This document shows positions 8,721 through 17,245 of a stretch of DNA of 36,552 nucleotides, piece after piece. Within the stretch, counting starts at the first letter, position 1. Each line of letters opens with the position of its first letter. Source of the DNA: Oxalobacteraceae bacterium (GTDB taxonomy: Bacteria > Pseudomonadota > Gammaproteobacteria > Burkholderiales > Burkholderiaceae_D); contig JAIXQK010000085.1 in NCBI GenBank assembly GCA_027485795.1, positions 1-36,552 on the forward strand, written 5' to 3'. Below the pieces are notes generated by a model. The model did no database searches and was not told the origin of the DNA. It saw only the letters and a list, made by a program, of their open reading frames with translations. Position numbers and translations under genes: made by a program.

Positions 8721-9923
8721 ATGAACCTTTGCTTATCAATCAGGCCGGTTCGGGCACTCCCCTATCCTTACCGAGCAGGCATCGCGATCTCCAACGATGC
8801 TGAGTTTATGTCTGCCGAATTTTTTGAAGGGTTGATGGCGTTCCTCAACAGCTCAGGGCCATCGCCGCTGGGAATCGGTCTCGGCCTCGAGGTAACTTCG
8901 AGTGCTTTTTTTTATTCGGCACATCCTTACAGCGTCTCCTATTTCGATGGGGCTGAAGTAGATAGTCGACCAACGCCGTTTGCGACGCGTATGGCTGACT
9001 ATCTTCGCGCGGGTTGGATTGATACCTTGCATGCTTACGGTGATTTCGATTGCGTTGGGGGTTTTGTGCGGCCGCATGCCGAGCGGACGTTCGACACTTT
9101 GAGTCGACTTTGCACGGTCATCCCAGTATTCACAAATCACGGTGACAGCGCCAATTGTCAGAACATCGGAGGCGATGCTGCTTATCACAAGGGAGATGTG
9201 CCTAGCGAAGCTTGCTATCACACCGACTTGCTCGCTGCGCATGGCACCCGTTACATCTGGACCGACACAGCGGTAGTCGGTGAGACGCAGCAACAGCGCA
9301 GCGGGTGGCGTCGGTTTCTGCCCCAAGGCGCATCAACACCAGCTCCACCCTTTATGGCTAATTGGCAGTTGCAAGATGGTCGAACTATGCAACGGTTCGT
9401 GCGTTTTCGTGGGACTGGTGCGAATGCGCCCAACCTGTCTTCACTGGCATATCAGATAGAGCGGCTGGACCTGCCGGGCCTCTACCGTCAGAACGGAATC
9501 GCCGTGGTGTATCAGCACCTCGGCGTGTTGCATCGCAGCGGAGGAAAGTGTACTGCAGCAACATTTGAGGCAATGCTGGAACGCCCCGAAATATATCTTG
9601 CTCCTTGGTACCGCTTGGCACGGGAGGTAGGCGAGGGACGACTCTGGCTACCCGGGTTAGCTCGATTACTGAAATATAGCGACATGCTCTCTGGGCTTGG
9701 CGTCGAGATGGGCCACAAAGGAGCGATCAAGCTTACCAGCGACCGGCCAGTTGGCGAGCCGGAGGATTACTTCCAAGGGCTAACCCTTTATGTTGAACCT
9801 GGTATGACTCCCGTCGTAACTTATGGCGAACGTCAGCTGACAATTGTTCATAACGGTCCTGACGAAAGTGGCCGCTATTCGATTTCAATTCCATTTAAGA
9901 AAACAACAAATATATGGCACTGA
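8721..9923 (+). CDS. Putative NodB-like carbohydrate hydrolase/deacetylase (WbmS-like?)
   Basis: A 400-residue protein without a clear membrane segment. I read it as a divergent NodB-type (CE4-like) barrel. The first strand ends in ISNDAEF with D26 and E28, later segments carry H104 (DTLHAYGDFD) and H140 (TNHGDSANCQNIG), and an AHGTRYIWTDT strand follows near 173. These are acid/His positions of the sort used for metal binding, but the motifs are not canonical, so the assignment is tentative. Genes with this context (amidotransferase, formyltransferase, methyltransferase) occur in Bordetella wbm loci, where WbmS is described as deacetylase-like; that comparison is from memory. Start ATG 8721 has AAGGGA four bases upstream. 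It overlaps the methyltransferase gene by ten bases. Confidence 0.5.
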   Translation: MNLCLSIRPVRALPYPYRAGIAISNDAEFMSAEFFEGLMAFLNSSGPSPLGIGLGLEVTSSAFFYSAHPYSVSYFDGAEVDSRPTPFATRMADYLRAGWIDTLHAYGDFDCVGGFVRPHAERTFDTLSRLCTVIPVFTNHGDSANCQNIGGDAAYHKGDVPSEACYHTDLLAAHGTRYIWTDTAVVGETQQQRSGWRRFLPQGASTPAPPFMANWQLQDGRTMQRFVRFRGTGANAPNLSSLAYQIERLDLPGLYRQNGIAVVYQHLGVLHRSGGKCTAATFEAMLERPEIYLAPWYRLAREVGEGRLWLPGLARLLKYSDMLSGLGVEMGHKGAIKLTSDRPVGEPEDYFQGLTLYVEPGMTPVVTYGERQLTIVHNGPDESGRYSISIPFKKTTNIWH

Positions 9924-10696
9924 CCGATTGTGATCTTCAACGGATTCATGCTGCGGGCTGGAAGTTTCCGCCCGATCTATGGGCAACGCTCAATGATTAC
10001 GAAAAGAGCTTCGCTGTCCTAGAGTTCGACGGAATTAAAACGCCAAATTACTATCGTGAACGTCTCGCCGCGCTTGGTTTTGCCCAACGCGGCCGGGTTC
10101 TTGATGCGGCTTGCGGAATGGGGCAGTGGGCGAACGCGCTTGCCGCGCTTGGCAATCAGGTTGATGGCGTAGACCTCATGGAGTCGCGAATCGACGTTGC
10201 CAAGGCTTTGTCGGCGGCGCAAGGTAACGTTTGTGAGTTTCAGACAGGTTCTATCGAGAAGTTGCCTTTTTCGGATTGCTCATTTGATGGGGTGTTCTGT
10301 TATGGGGCATTTATGTTTACAGACATGCCGCTTACGTTAAGCGAGTTCGCGCGCGTGTTGAAGCCTGGAGGGCGCCTCTACCTTAATGGCAACACATGGG
10401 GCTGGTATGCGCATCTGATCCTTGATCGTGGTTTTAGGGGCGGAAATTATTCTCTTATACATGCGGCATTGCGTATGATCGCGCGGACACTTGTTGGTAG
10501 ATCCACACAAATCGTCATTACTGAAGGTTGGTTGCGCAATAAATTGCAGCAAGCTGGTTTCTCTGTTTTGAAACTTGGGGCGGAAGGGGCTGTGTCGCTG
10601 AACACGGGTTATGTCAATGCGCCGCCGCCTGCCTATCCGCCGACGTTTTATGGTTTGCGGTCGATAATCGAGCTTGTGGCTGAACGTACCGCATGA
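9914..10696 (+). CDS. Class I SAM-dependent methyltransferase
   Basis: A 260-residue methyltransferase of the Methyltransf_11 type. Motif I is VLDAACGMGQW (residues 62-72), the acidic ribose-binding residue is in DGVDLME (84-90), and motif IV/post-IV is visible in SFDGVFCYGAFMFTD with RVLKPGGRLYLNGN after it. The C-terminus carries TEGWLRNKLQQAGFSV, the usual final helix-strand pair. It starts inside the previous gene (ten-base overlap) and ends in ATGA with the next. Position in the modification block suggests O- or N-methylation of a sugar residue before export, perhaps of the terminal residue to stop chain growth. The target is unknown. Confidence 0.82.
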   Translation: MALTDCDLQRIHAAGWKFPPDLWATLNDYEKSFAVLEFDGIKTPNYYRERLAALGFAQRGRVLDAACGMGQWANALAALGNQVDGVDLMESRIDVAKALSAAQGNVCEFQTGSIEKLPFSDCSFDGVFCYGAFMFTDMPLTLSEFARVLKPGGRLYLNGNTWGWYAHLILDRGFRGGNYSLIHAALRMIARTLVGRSTQIVITEGWLRNKLQQAGFSVLKLGAEGAVSLNTGYVNAPPPAYPPTFYGLRSIIELVAERTA

Positions 10697-12018
10697 AGAT
10701 AGGGCTTTACGGCGGCTTGGCGAACAATTGCTATGTTTTCGCCAAAGCTCTGCGACAGGCTGGGCAGGATGTCATATTCATTCGTGACCGAAATGACCGT
10801 TATGCCTTTAGCCAGCCGGTGTGGGAAGACGTCGCGTTTGTCATGGGCTACGAAGATGTTGCCGGATCCTCTTCGTTGTCTTGGGAGCACTGGAAACGTA
10901 TAGAGGTAGATCAACAATGGCTGCCGCCGATTTGGCTAGTAGACCCACTGGACATGCAAAGCAATCCGATCGAGATCGGCGATAGCACAATCCCTCTCTG
11001 GTTGAAGCCTTTGGCTAACCAATGTATTTTCCAAGGCAAACATCGGTCGGGTGTTGTCGCAACAATGCGGACTTGTGATGTGCTTTTGGTTTGCGGAATC
11101 GAGGCTGCCATTCTCGCAATGGTGTCCGGTCGCCCTTATATTATTTGGCCGCATGGTGGGGACATTCGAATGGCAGCCGGCCTTGCGACTCCACCAAAGG
11201 GTATGCGCGCCCGAATGAGCTACGAATTGCAGAAGTTGTTGCTTCTCGCGGCCTATGATCGAGCTGGTTATGTTGGAACCCACGATGCGAGAGCACTTGG
11301 CGGCTCCGCCGGCGATGTAGGAAAGGCCCTACGTAATACAAGTTTCATTCACCTGCCGATCCCGGTGTCTTGTAGAGCTAGAGCAAGCAAGACAGAGCGG
11401 AATTTTAGGTTATCTGCGTTGTGTGAGCGCCTAAATCTTCCAGCAATGCAGGGGGGGGTAATTGGTTTGATTCCTTCCAGGGTTGACTTCACCTGGAAAG
11501 GGCATGACCTCCTACTCGGCGCATTGAAACGTGTAACTAGTCGAGAGAGGCTGCACTTGATTTTTTCGGGTTGGGGTAACGATTACGCACATGCGAAAAC
11601 ATATGTCGCCCAACACGGGCTTGAGGCGCAAGTGACTTTTTTACCTTTCTCATTATCGAAGCCTGTATTGGCTGAATTTTTCACGCTGGTAGATTTTGCG
11701 GTGGACCAGTTTCGTTTTATGGGAACCTACGGCACCGCCTTGGTCGAAGCGCTTGCAGCCGGCTGCCCCACACTGATGTGGATTGATGAACATGCCTTTC
11801 ATGCTCGCGGCTGGGAGCCTCCGCCGGTGTTAAATGCGCAGAGTGAGGTGGATATAGTTGAATGTTTGGAAAATATTGCCTGCGGGGCTATCGATTTGGA
11901 AGATATCTCTCAACGCTCCCAGGCCTGGATCCAACGTGTGCACGCCCCTGAAGCAGTATTGCCGCATCTATTACACTGTTTCGAAAAGATGCAGTCCTCT
12001 GTGCTGGAGATAGCTTGA
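10693..12018 (+). CDS. Glycosyltransferase, GT-B fold (GT4-like)
   Basis: A 441-residue GT-B-type protein. The N-terminal domain begins MKIGLYGGLANN and includes IIWPHGGDIRMA near residues 150-161. The C-terminal domain has LIPSRVDFTWKGHDLLL (probably the nucleotide-binding region, near 257-273) and the signature FAVDQFRFMGTYGTALVEALAAGCPT (about 335-360, quoted in parts in the finding on this group). It shares the V-D-Q plus E-A-x-A-x-G pattern with the proteins at 16025 and 18136. It should transfer a sugar from a nucleotide donor to the lipid-linked intermediate at the cytoplasmic membrane face. Joined by ATGA to the methyltransferase and TTGA to wzx. A run of eight G at 11451-11458 falls in the interdomain region. 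Confidence 0.8.
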   Translation: MKIGLYGGLANNCYVFAKALRQAGQDVIFIRDRNDRYAFSQPVWEDVAFVMGYEDVAGSSSLSWEHWKRIEVDQQWLPPIWLVDPLDMQSNPIEIGDSTIPLWLKPLANQCIFQGKHRSGVVATMRTCDVLLVCGIEAAILAMVSGRPYIIWPHGGDIRMAAGLATPPKGMRARMSYELQKLLLLAAYDRAGYVGTHDARALGGSAGDVGKALRNTSFIHLPIPVSCRARASKTERNFRLSALCERLNLPAMQGGVIGLIPSRVDFTWKGHDLLLGALKRVTSRERLHLIFSGWGNDYAHAKTYVAQHGLEAQVTFLPFSLSKPVLAEFFTLVDFAVDQFRFMGTYGTALVEALAAGCPTLMWIDEHAFHARGWEPPPVLNAQSEVDIVECLENIACGAIDLEDISQRSQAWIQRVHAPEAVLPHLLHCFEKMQSSVLEIA

Positions 12019-13502
12019 GCTTTACGCGCAACATTGCAATCTATGCTGCGGCAGATGTTCTTGGCGCGGGTATCGGCCTGATCACCTCGCCCATTTCAAC
12101 GCGGTTACTGACACAGGAGCAATACGGTGCGTTGCCGCTGCTTAGCGCAGTGTGGGGGGTTGTGGCGCTTGTTCAGTATGTGGGTATGGACTGGGCGTTT
12201 CCGTTTTTTCGTTCTCAAAAGCAACATGACTCTGCCAAAGTGTTGGTTAGTGCAAGCATATTAGCCAGTGTCGGCGGATTGCTGCTTTGGGGGCTGTTTT
12301 TCGCAGCAAACATGCTCACCCCCTGGCTTCGTGATTATGCCGAGGTTAGCGCCTTGGAGTTGGGCCTTTTCTTGCTGGGTATACTGCCTGGCACGTTATT
12401 GAATTGGTATCTATATATCCTGCGCTATGAAAATCAGGCCATGGCATTCGCCCGGATTTCGTTGCTTGGGCGAACCTTGTCTACGGTGTTGGCATTGCCG
12501 GCAATGGCCCTTGTTCCTCAAGATTGGCGGCTGATCGCTGGCCTTGGTATTGGCTCATTCGTTTCTTTGATTGCGCTAGCCTGGGCGCTACGTGAACTCC
12601 GAATCCTTAACCTTCCTATATATGACAAAACTGCTTGGTCGAGTGATCTAGCGAAGAAAATGCTTCGGTACGGACTTCTGTTAGTGCCGGGGGGAATGGT
12701 GTATTCAATCACTACCGTCGTAGATCGCCTGCTGGTTGGATGGTTTGTGGGGCCACAAGGCAATGCCATTTTGGCATTGACCGCTGCGGTCGGTGGAGCA
12801 GCTCTGTTACTCAAGCTTTGGTTCGCGCGAGCGTGGGATCCGAAAATGGTCGAGTGGGTGAGATCTGGCGATCCGCGAATCTACCTGCCACGACTTCAAA
12901 TCGGTATCAAAATATTGCTGCTAGGGATGTTGCCGTTGCCGCTTCTGGCTATGTTATGGATAGAACCTATTATCCATTGGCTCTATCCTGCTCAATATGC
13001 GCCCGTTGCCCCTCTGATTCCAGCACTGATTTCGTCGGGCGTGATATCGACCTTCTCTCTTGTCGCTGTAGCAACGGTACTGATCGCCAATACAGCGAGG
13101 TGGCACCTGCCAATTTACGGCATCGCGTTACTGCTTAATACGGCCGTCGCAACTTTAGTGATACCGGCACATGGTGTCTTTGGGGCAATAATTGGCACGT
13201 TACTGGGCGAAGCATTCATCTTGGTGGCGTGGGTTTTTGTGGGCACTCGGGTTTATGGCAATTTGCATTTGCGGTGGAGGAATTGTCTGATGCTGCTTGG
13301 CGGAGTCGCCCTACTTTCCTGCGCATATTCCCCGGGAATACTTTTCCCTGGAGCGCCAACAGAGGAAAGGCTAGGTTTGTCAGTAGTTGTTGTCCTTGCT
13401 TGGGCGATTGGATGGAAGATTTTTCAGCCAATCAGAGCGTGGAAGTTATTGAAAGTAGATACTTCGCACAGCCCAACCGGTGGGGTAACGTTAAAAGTTT
13501 GA
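12015..13502 (+). CDS. wzx: Wzx-type lipid-linked oligosaccharide flippase
   Basis: A 495-residue polytopic membrane protein with about 12 or more hydrophobic segments, typical of the polysaccharide transport (PST/MATE-like) exporters. The N-terminus, RNIAIYAAADVLGAGIGLI, followed by STRLLTQEQYG matches the usual Wzx opening. It would flip undecaprenyl-pyrophosphate-linked repeat units to the periplasm. Initiation is probably at TTG 12015, overlapping the upstream stop (TTGA) and seven bases from a GGAG; no ATG or GTG occurs in frame before the first membrane segment. It is the only flippase of this family in the window and implies a Wzx/Wzy pathway, since no ABC transporter genes are seen. 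Confidence 0.88.
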   Translation: MSFTRNIAIYAAADVLGAGIGLITSPISTRLLTQEQYGALPLLSAVWGVVALVQYVGMDWAFPFFRSQKQHDSAKVLVSASILASVGGLLLWGLFFAANMLTPWLRDYAEVSALELGLFLLGILPGTLLNWYLYILRYENQAMAFARISLLGRTLSTVLALPAMALVPQDWRLIAGLGIGSFVSLIALAWALRELRILNLPIYDKTAWSSDLAKKMLRYGLLLVPGGMVYSITTVVDRLLVGWFVGPQGNAILALTAAVGGAALLLKLWFARAWDPKMVEWVRSGDPRIYLPRLQIGIKILLLGMLPLPLLAMLWIEPIIHWLYPAQYAPVAPLIPALISSGVISTFSLVAVATVLIANTARWHLPIYGIALLLNTAVATLVIPAHGVFGAIIGTLLGEAFILVAWVFVGTRVYGNLHLRWRNCLMLLGGVALLSCAYSPGILFPGAPTEERLGLSVVVVLAWAIGWKIFQPIRAWKLLKVDTSHSPTGGVTLKV

Positions 13503-13524
13503 TATTTGAATTAAATGGATTTTT

Positions 13525-15111
13525 ATGAAAAAACTAAAAATTTTTTTTGGCCCCAACGTTGTCAAGAGTCCTCTCCTTAGTGCTTGGTTAAGCGATCGAG
13601 GTTATAACGAATCTTGGGTTGCCGGGATCGATGATGTGGCGTTGCGGAGGGCTTGGGAACGACTGGCAAGAGAGAGTGTGCCTGGCCTATTTTTTGATTA
13701 TCCAATTGATGCTAAACAGGATCTGCAAGCGGTTGACGCATTTGTCGCGCATGTGATTAAAAATGGCGGCGAATGGTATTACGCCCCTCGGCCCAATGAC
13801 TATGTGGAGGTTGCCGACGCTGCGATGGTTGGTATGTCGCCAGCCTGCTCCCTCGGGGTCCCCTCATTGAAAGAAAGGGTAAAACCCTACGCCAAACGCG
13901 TTATTGACGCATTGCCACGGCATTGGAGGAAGCCAGTACGTAACCTCGCATTGCGCTTGTACCGCAATTCATCAGTCGTTGCACTTAACTATGGCTCGTC
14001 GCCAGATTCTCGAGGGGGTGATACAGAGCGGGATTTCAGCCCTGAAGTCAAGACACCGGCCTCGCTTCGTCGATTCAAGTTTGGCTGGAAAAGCTGGCAA
14101 GCACCGCGCGAGATTTTGAAACGCGATCTGTTGGATCGTGTCGCTGCGTTCTTCCCGCAGCCAAGTAACATCCATGTCATTGTACTCAATCAGTGCAATC
14201 TCAAGTGCGTGATGTGCCCTTATCACTCTCCGAAATACAAGCCGTATCAGACATCGGGCTATTTTGACGAGCGCAAATCTCTTTCCGTCGAAACCTTCAA
14301 GAAGGTGGCAGAGTATGCGGGAGCCCGGAAGGTCGGCCTACAGTTCGGCCAGATTGAGGAAGTGCTGATGCATAAGCAGTTCTTCGATTTTTTAGACATC
14401 TCGAAAGAGTGTGGCGTGCCGATTGTACATGTGACAACCAATGGTGTGCTCTTGGATCAAGCCAAGGCCGAACGACTTGCCGCCAGTGGGGTTACGTCCG
14501 TGATGTTCAGCATTGACTCGGTAAACCCAGAAACTTATCGCGAAATACGGGGTAGTGATCTCTCGCAATTAGAAAAAAATATTAAATTCTTTATGCCATT
14601 GGCTAAACGTGCCGGCATTACCGTCACGGCGTCATTTATTTTGCAACCGCAGGCGCTCGCAGAGCGAGATCAATTTCTAGAAAAATGGAAAGCGTTAGGG
14701 ATTGATCAAGTCACATTCTACGTTTTGACAGAGAACGACTTGAAAACCGGTGAAATGATACGTGATGGTGGGGAGATGTATGACAAAGGCAAGCGCTACC
14801 CATGTGCATCTCCGTGGACCCAAACGGTTATCTTCCCGGAAGGAGAGGTTTCCTTGTGCTGTAAAACGATGTCAGATGTTGGGTGGCGCGGCGTGGTTTC
14901 TATGGGTAGCGTCCCTGAACTGTCTATGGAAGCCGTTTGGGATGGTGATAGGTATCGTAAAGTCCGGGAAGAGTTACTAGACAATACTTTTGACCAGTTC
15001 CCTGTCTGCGTCAATTGCGAAATTTGGTCCGCATCGACCAGTCTCGTGGAAGAGGGTAAAGACTATCGGCGGACATTTAACGAGACGATGGAAACCTATC
15101 AGTTCTTATGA
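13525..15111 (+). CDS. Radical SAM/SPASM protein with a long N-terminal extension
   Basis: A 528-residue protein. The radical SAM cluster motif is CNLKCVMC with C224, C228 and C231. SAM-contact features follow (FGQIEEVLMHKQ; VTTNGVLL; MFSIDSVNPETYREIRG). The C-terminal SPASM/Twitch region has cysteines C427, C445, C446, C495 and C498 that could bind auxiliary iron-sulfur clusters. Residues 1-215 precede the barrel and show no motif I recognise. Family members carry out radical chemistry on peptides or small molecules; some occur in polysaccharide loci with unknown substrates. The gene starts at ATG 13525 after a 22-base gap with no clear ribosome site and overlaps the next gene by ATGA. A run of eight T (13541-13548) lies at codons 6-8. 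Confidence 0.85.
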   Translation: MKKLKIFFGPNVVKSPLLSAWLSDRGYNESWVAGIDDVALRRAWERLARESVPGLFFDYPIDAKQDLQAVDAFVAHVIKNGGEWYYAPRPNDYVEVADAAMVGMSPACSLGVPSLKERVKPYAKRVIDALPRHWRKPVRNLALRLYRNSSVVALNYGSSPDSRGGDTERDFSPEVKTPASLRRFKFGWKSWQAPREILKRDLLDRVAAFFPQPSNIHVIVLNQCNLKCVMCPYHSPKYKPYQTSGYFDERKSLSVETFKKVAEYAGARKVGLQFGQIEEVLMHKQFFDFLDISKECGVPIVHVTTNGVLLDQAKAERLAASGVTSVMFSIDSVNPETYREIRGSDLSQLEKNIKFFMPLAKRAGITVTASFILQPQALAERDQFLEKWKALGIDQVTFYVLTENDLKTGEMIRDGGEMYDKGKRYPCASPWTQTVIFPEGEVSLCCKTMSDVGWRGVVSMGSVPELSMEAVWDGDRYRKVREELLDNTFDQFPVCVNCEIWSASTSLVEEGKDYRRTFNETMETYQFL

Positions 15112-16028
15112 CTGCTAGAGAATTCATCTACCGAGCCATCTATAAGCTAAAACAAGCCGTTCTGCGTCCGCGTGACCCTTTTGTTTTTGAGGAAACCAAT
15201 CCACTGGTAGGTTACCGCTGCTATGGAGGGGAGGTTGAACGTCTCGCGCCACTAACCGAACCGGCTGATGTCCCACTCTCGAACAGCGTAATGCAAACGC
15301 GTGGTCTGGTCGAAGTCGCAGGAGTTGTATTTGATTTGAGGCGCGATGGCGTGTACCGCTTTTATCGATTACCCAGTCTCAGTGAGCAGCGGGTTGTCTG
15401 CACACGAGGAAGGGAATCAATACTGCAGTCGGTCGGATACTTGCTCGGCTACGGCGATGACGATGACAAAATTTCAGAATCCGATTTGATCAAGGGCCTA
15501 TCCCGACGGCGTGTTGTTGGTGGCTGCGGTACGCTTTCCCGTGTAACCCAGAAAATTCTGTCCTACGTCCAGGTTCCCTCACGTGTGGTCGCCCTGATGA
15601 CTCTCGATCCGTGGGGTGGTCAAGACGACGGCCATACCTTGCTCGAGATTGCAGATTATGATGAGAACTGGTTTCTTTATGATCCCTCTTTTGGGGTGTG
15701 TTTCAAAAAAGACGGGAGGCGACTTTCTTTGGTCGAATTCTCGAAGTCGAGAAATGAAAGGCTAGAACTAGAGTATCTACCGGTAGGTTCCGGCTATAGC
15801 CGTTTTGCTAGTCAAGGTTACGGTTACGATTTCTGGATCGGGGAACGCTTTTTGTCTCCCGGTCGTTTGTGGGACTGGTATCGCCGGATCGGCGACCTTC
15901 CGTTGGTGTTTGACAAGGACCGTCTGTATTGTCCCCAAAGCAGTGTTAAGACTGGTAGCGATCGAAGGATATCAAGTCGCTATGTGATTTTGTCTGATGG
16001 CGACTTCCAAAAGAGATTCTATTCATGA
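15108..16028 (+). CDS. Transglutaminase-like cysteine-fold protein
   Basis: A 306-residue protein not obviously in a named family. I recognise the transglutaminase-like core: C140 in GGCGTLSRVTQKIL, the VPSRVVALM strand after it (156-164), H176 in DDGHTLLEIAD and D192 in WFLYDPSFG. The order and spacing (36 and 16 residues) match the Cys-His-Asp triad of transglutaminase-like and arylamine-N-acetyltransferase-like enzymes. Such folds do amide cleavage, amide exchange or acyl transfer. There is no signal peptide or clear membrane helix, so a cytoplasmic role acting with the upstream radical SAM protein (ATGA overlap) and the downstream glycosyltransferase (ATGA overlap) is likely. An aminoacyl or amide modification of the sugar is one hypothesis. 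Function is unassigned. Confidence 0.7.
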   Translation: MTAREFIYRAIYKLKQAVLRPRDPFVFEETNPLVGYRCYGGEVERLAPLTEPADVPLSNSVMQTRGLVEVAGVVFDLRRDGVYRFYRLPSLSEQRVVCTRGRESILQSVGYLLGYGDDDDKISESDLIKGLSRRRVVGGCGTLSRVTQKILSYVQVPSRVVALMTLDPWGGQDDGHTLLEIADYDENWFLYDPSFGVCFKKDGRRLSLVEFSKSRNERLELEYLPVGSGYSRFASQGYGYDFWIGERFLSPGRLWDWYRRIGDLPLVFDKDRLYCPQSSVKTGSDRRISSRYVILSDGDFQKRFYS

Positions 16029-17245
16029 TCGTTACATTGCTCAAGATGCTTAAGAAATGCCTGCGGTTGCTAATCGAATTTTTGGAACTCCCTTTTCTGA
16101 TTGGAATCGCGATCCTGTCACGATTGGTGCCGCGGCCGATCGACATCGGCCTTGGTCCAATGCCGATGATCAACAACATCTATCACAAGAAGGCGTTGGT
16201 TCAGCAGGGGTATTCGGTAGAGACCTTCGTCGATGATCTCTATTTCATTACGGATGAATTTGACCGGAAGTTTTTGCCAACCTCCCGCATTATGCGCAGA
16301 CTTCTTCGCGAAACAAATTTTCTATTCCTGTTCGCGATATTTCGGTATCGCTGCCTTTACGTGTATTTCACTGGCGGCCCACTCTACGCAACCGCACTGT
16401 TGTGGCGATTCGAACCCCAACTTTATCGACTTGCGGGTGTGCGCACCGTAATCATGCCTTACGGCGGTGATGTGCAGGATCTCTTAAGAACGCCAAATCT
16501 AGTCTTTCGCCATGTAATGGCAAAAGACTATCCTCTGCAAAGGCATACCCGCAACACCATCGCGAAGAAAATCGACATCTGGAGTTCGCATGCCAACCAC
16601 GTTATTTCAGGCTGCGACTGGGTTGATTATATGCATTTCTGGCACACCCTGATGGTTGCGCACTTCTCCATTGATACTCAGCGTTGGCAGCCAACGAATA
16701 AGACGTCTCTCTCCACGCCAGTCGATTCAGTGCGGCCGTTCAGGGTGTTGCACGCGCCAAATCACAAAGCAATCAAAGGAACAGATTTCTTTATCCGGGC
16801 AGTGGAGGAATTGCGGGTAGAAGGTGAGGAAATCGAACTGGTCTTGGTGCAGAAACTACCAAACGATGAAATTCGGCGACTGATCGATACCGTAGATGTA
16901 GTGGTCGACCAGTTGATCATTGGCTGGTATGCGATGTTTGCAATTGAGGCCATGGCCATGGGCAAGCCAGTACTTTGTTATCTTCGAGACGATCTCGAAA
17001 GACTTTATGTTGATGCGGGATTGCTTGAAGAGAATGAGATTCCACTGATTAATTGCTCGCCGAGGACTGTCAAGGAAACCTTGCGTAAGCTGATGCATGA
17101 CCCAGAGGGGCTGAAAGAAACGGGGCGCCGTGGTCCCGATTATGTTAAGCGCCATCACTCGGTCGAATCGGTGGGGGAGGTGTTTGCTCAAATCAACAAG
17201 AGCATTGGGTTATTTCCGAAGGGTAGTCAGGATTTTGCGCTATGA
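16025..17245 (+). CDS. Glycosyltransferase, GT-B fold
   Basis: A 406-residue GT-B-like protein. A hydrophobic stretch near residues 15-35 (FLELPFLIGIAILSRLV) may attach it to the membrane. It contains VIMPYGGDVQDLL (near 141-153), comparable to the PHGGD motif in the 10693 protein, and FRVLHAPNHKAIKGTDFFI (near 239-257), a common donor-domain strand pattern. VDVVVDQLIIGW and AIEAMAMGKPVL close the donor site (about 290-318). It probably adds one sugar of the repeat unit. Both ends are ATGA overlaps, so it is translationally coupled to the transglutaminase-like gene and the downstream dehydrogenase. Donor and linkage cannot be read from sequence. Confidence 0.8.
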   Translation: MIVTLLKMLKKCLRLLIEFLELPFLIGIAILSRLVPRPIDIGLGPMPMINNIYHKKALVQQGYSVETFVDDLYFITDEFDRKFLPTSRIMRRLLRETNFLFLFAIFRYRCLYVYFTGGPLYATALLWRFEPQLYRLAGVRTVIMPYGGDVQDLLRTPNLVFRHVMAKDYPLQRHTRNTIAKKIDIWSSHANHVISGCDWVDYMHFWHTLMVAHFSIDTQRWQPTNKTSLSTPVDSVRPFRVLHAPNHKAIKGTDFFIRAVEELRVEGEEIELVLVQKLPNDEIRRLIDTVDVVVDQLIIGWYAMFAIEAMAMGKPVLCYLRDDLERLYVDAGLLEENEIPLINCSPRTVKETLRKLMHDPEGLKETGRRGPDYVKRHHSVESVGEVFAQINKSIGLFPKGSQDFAL

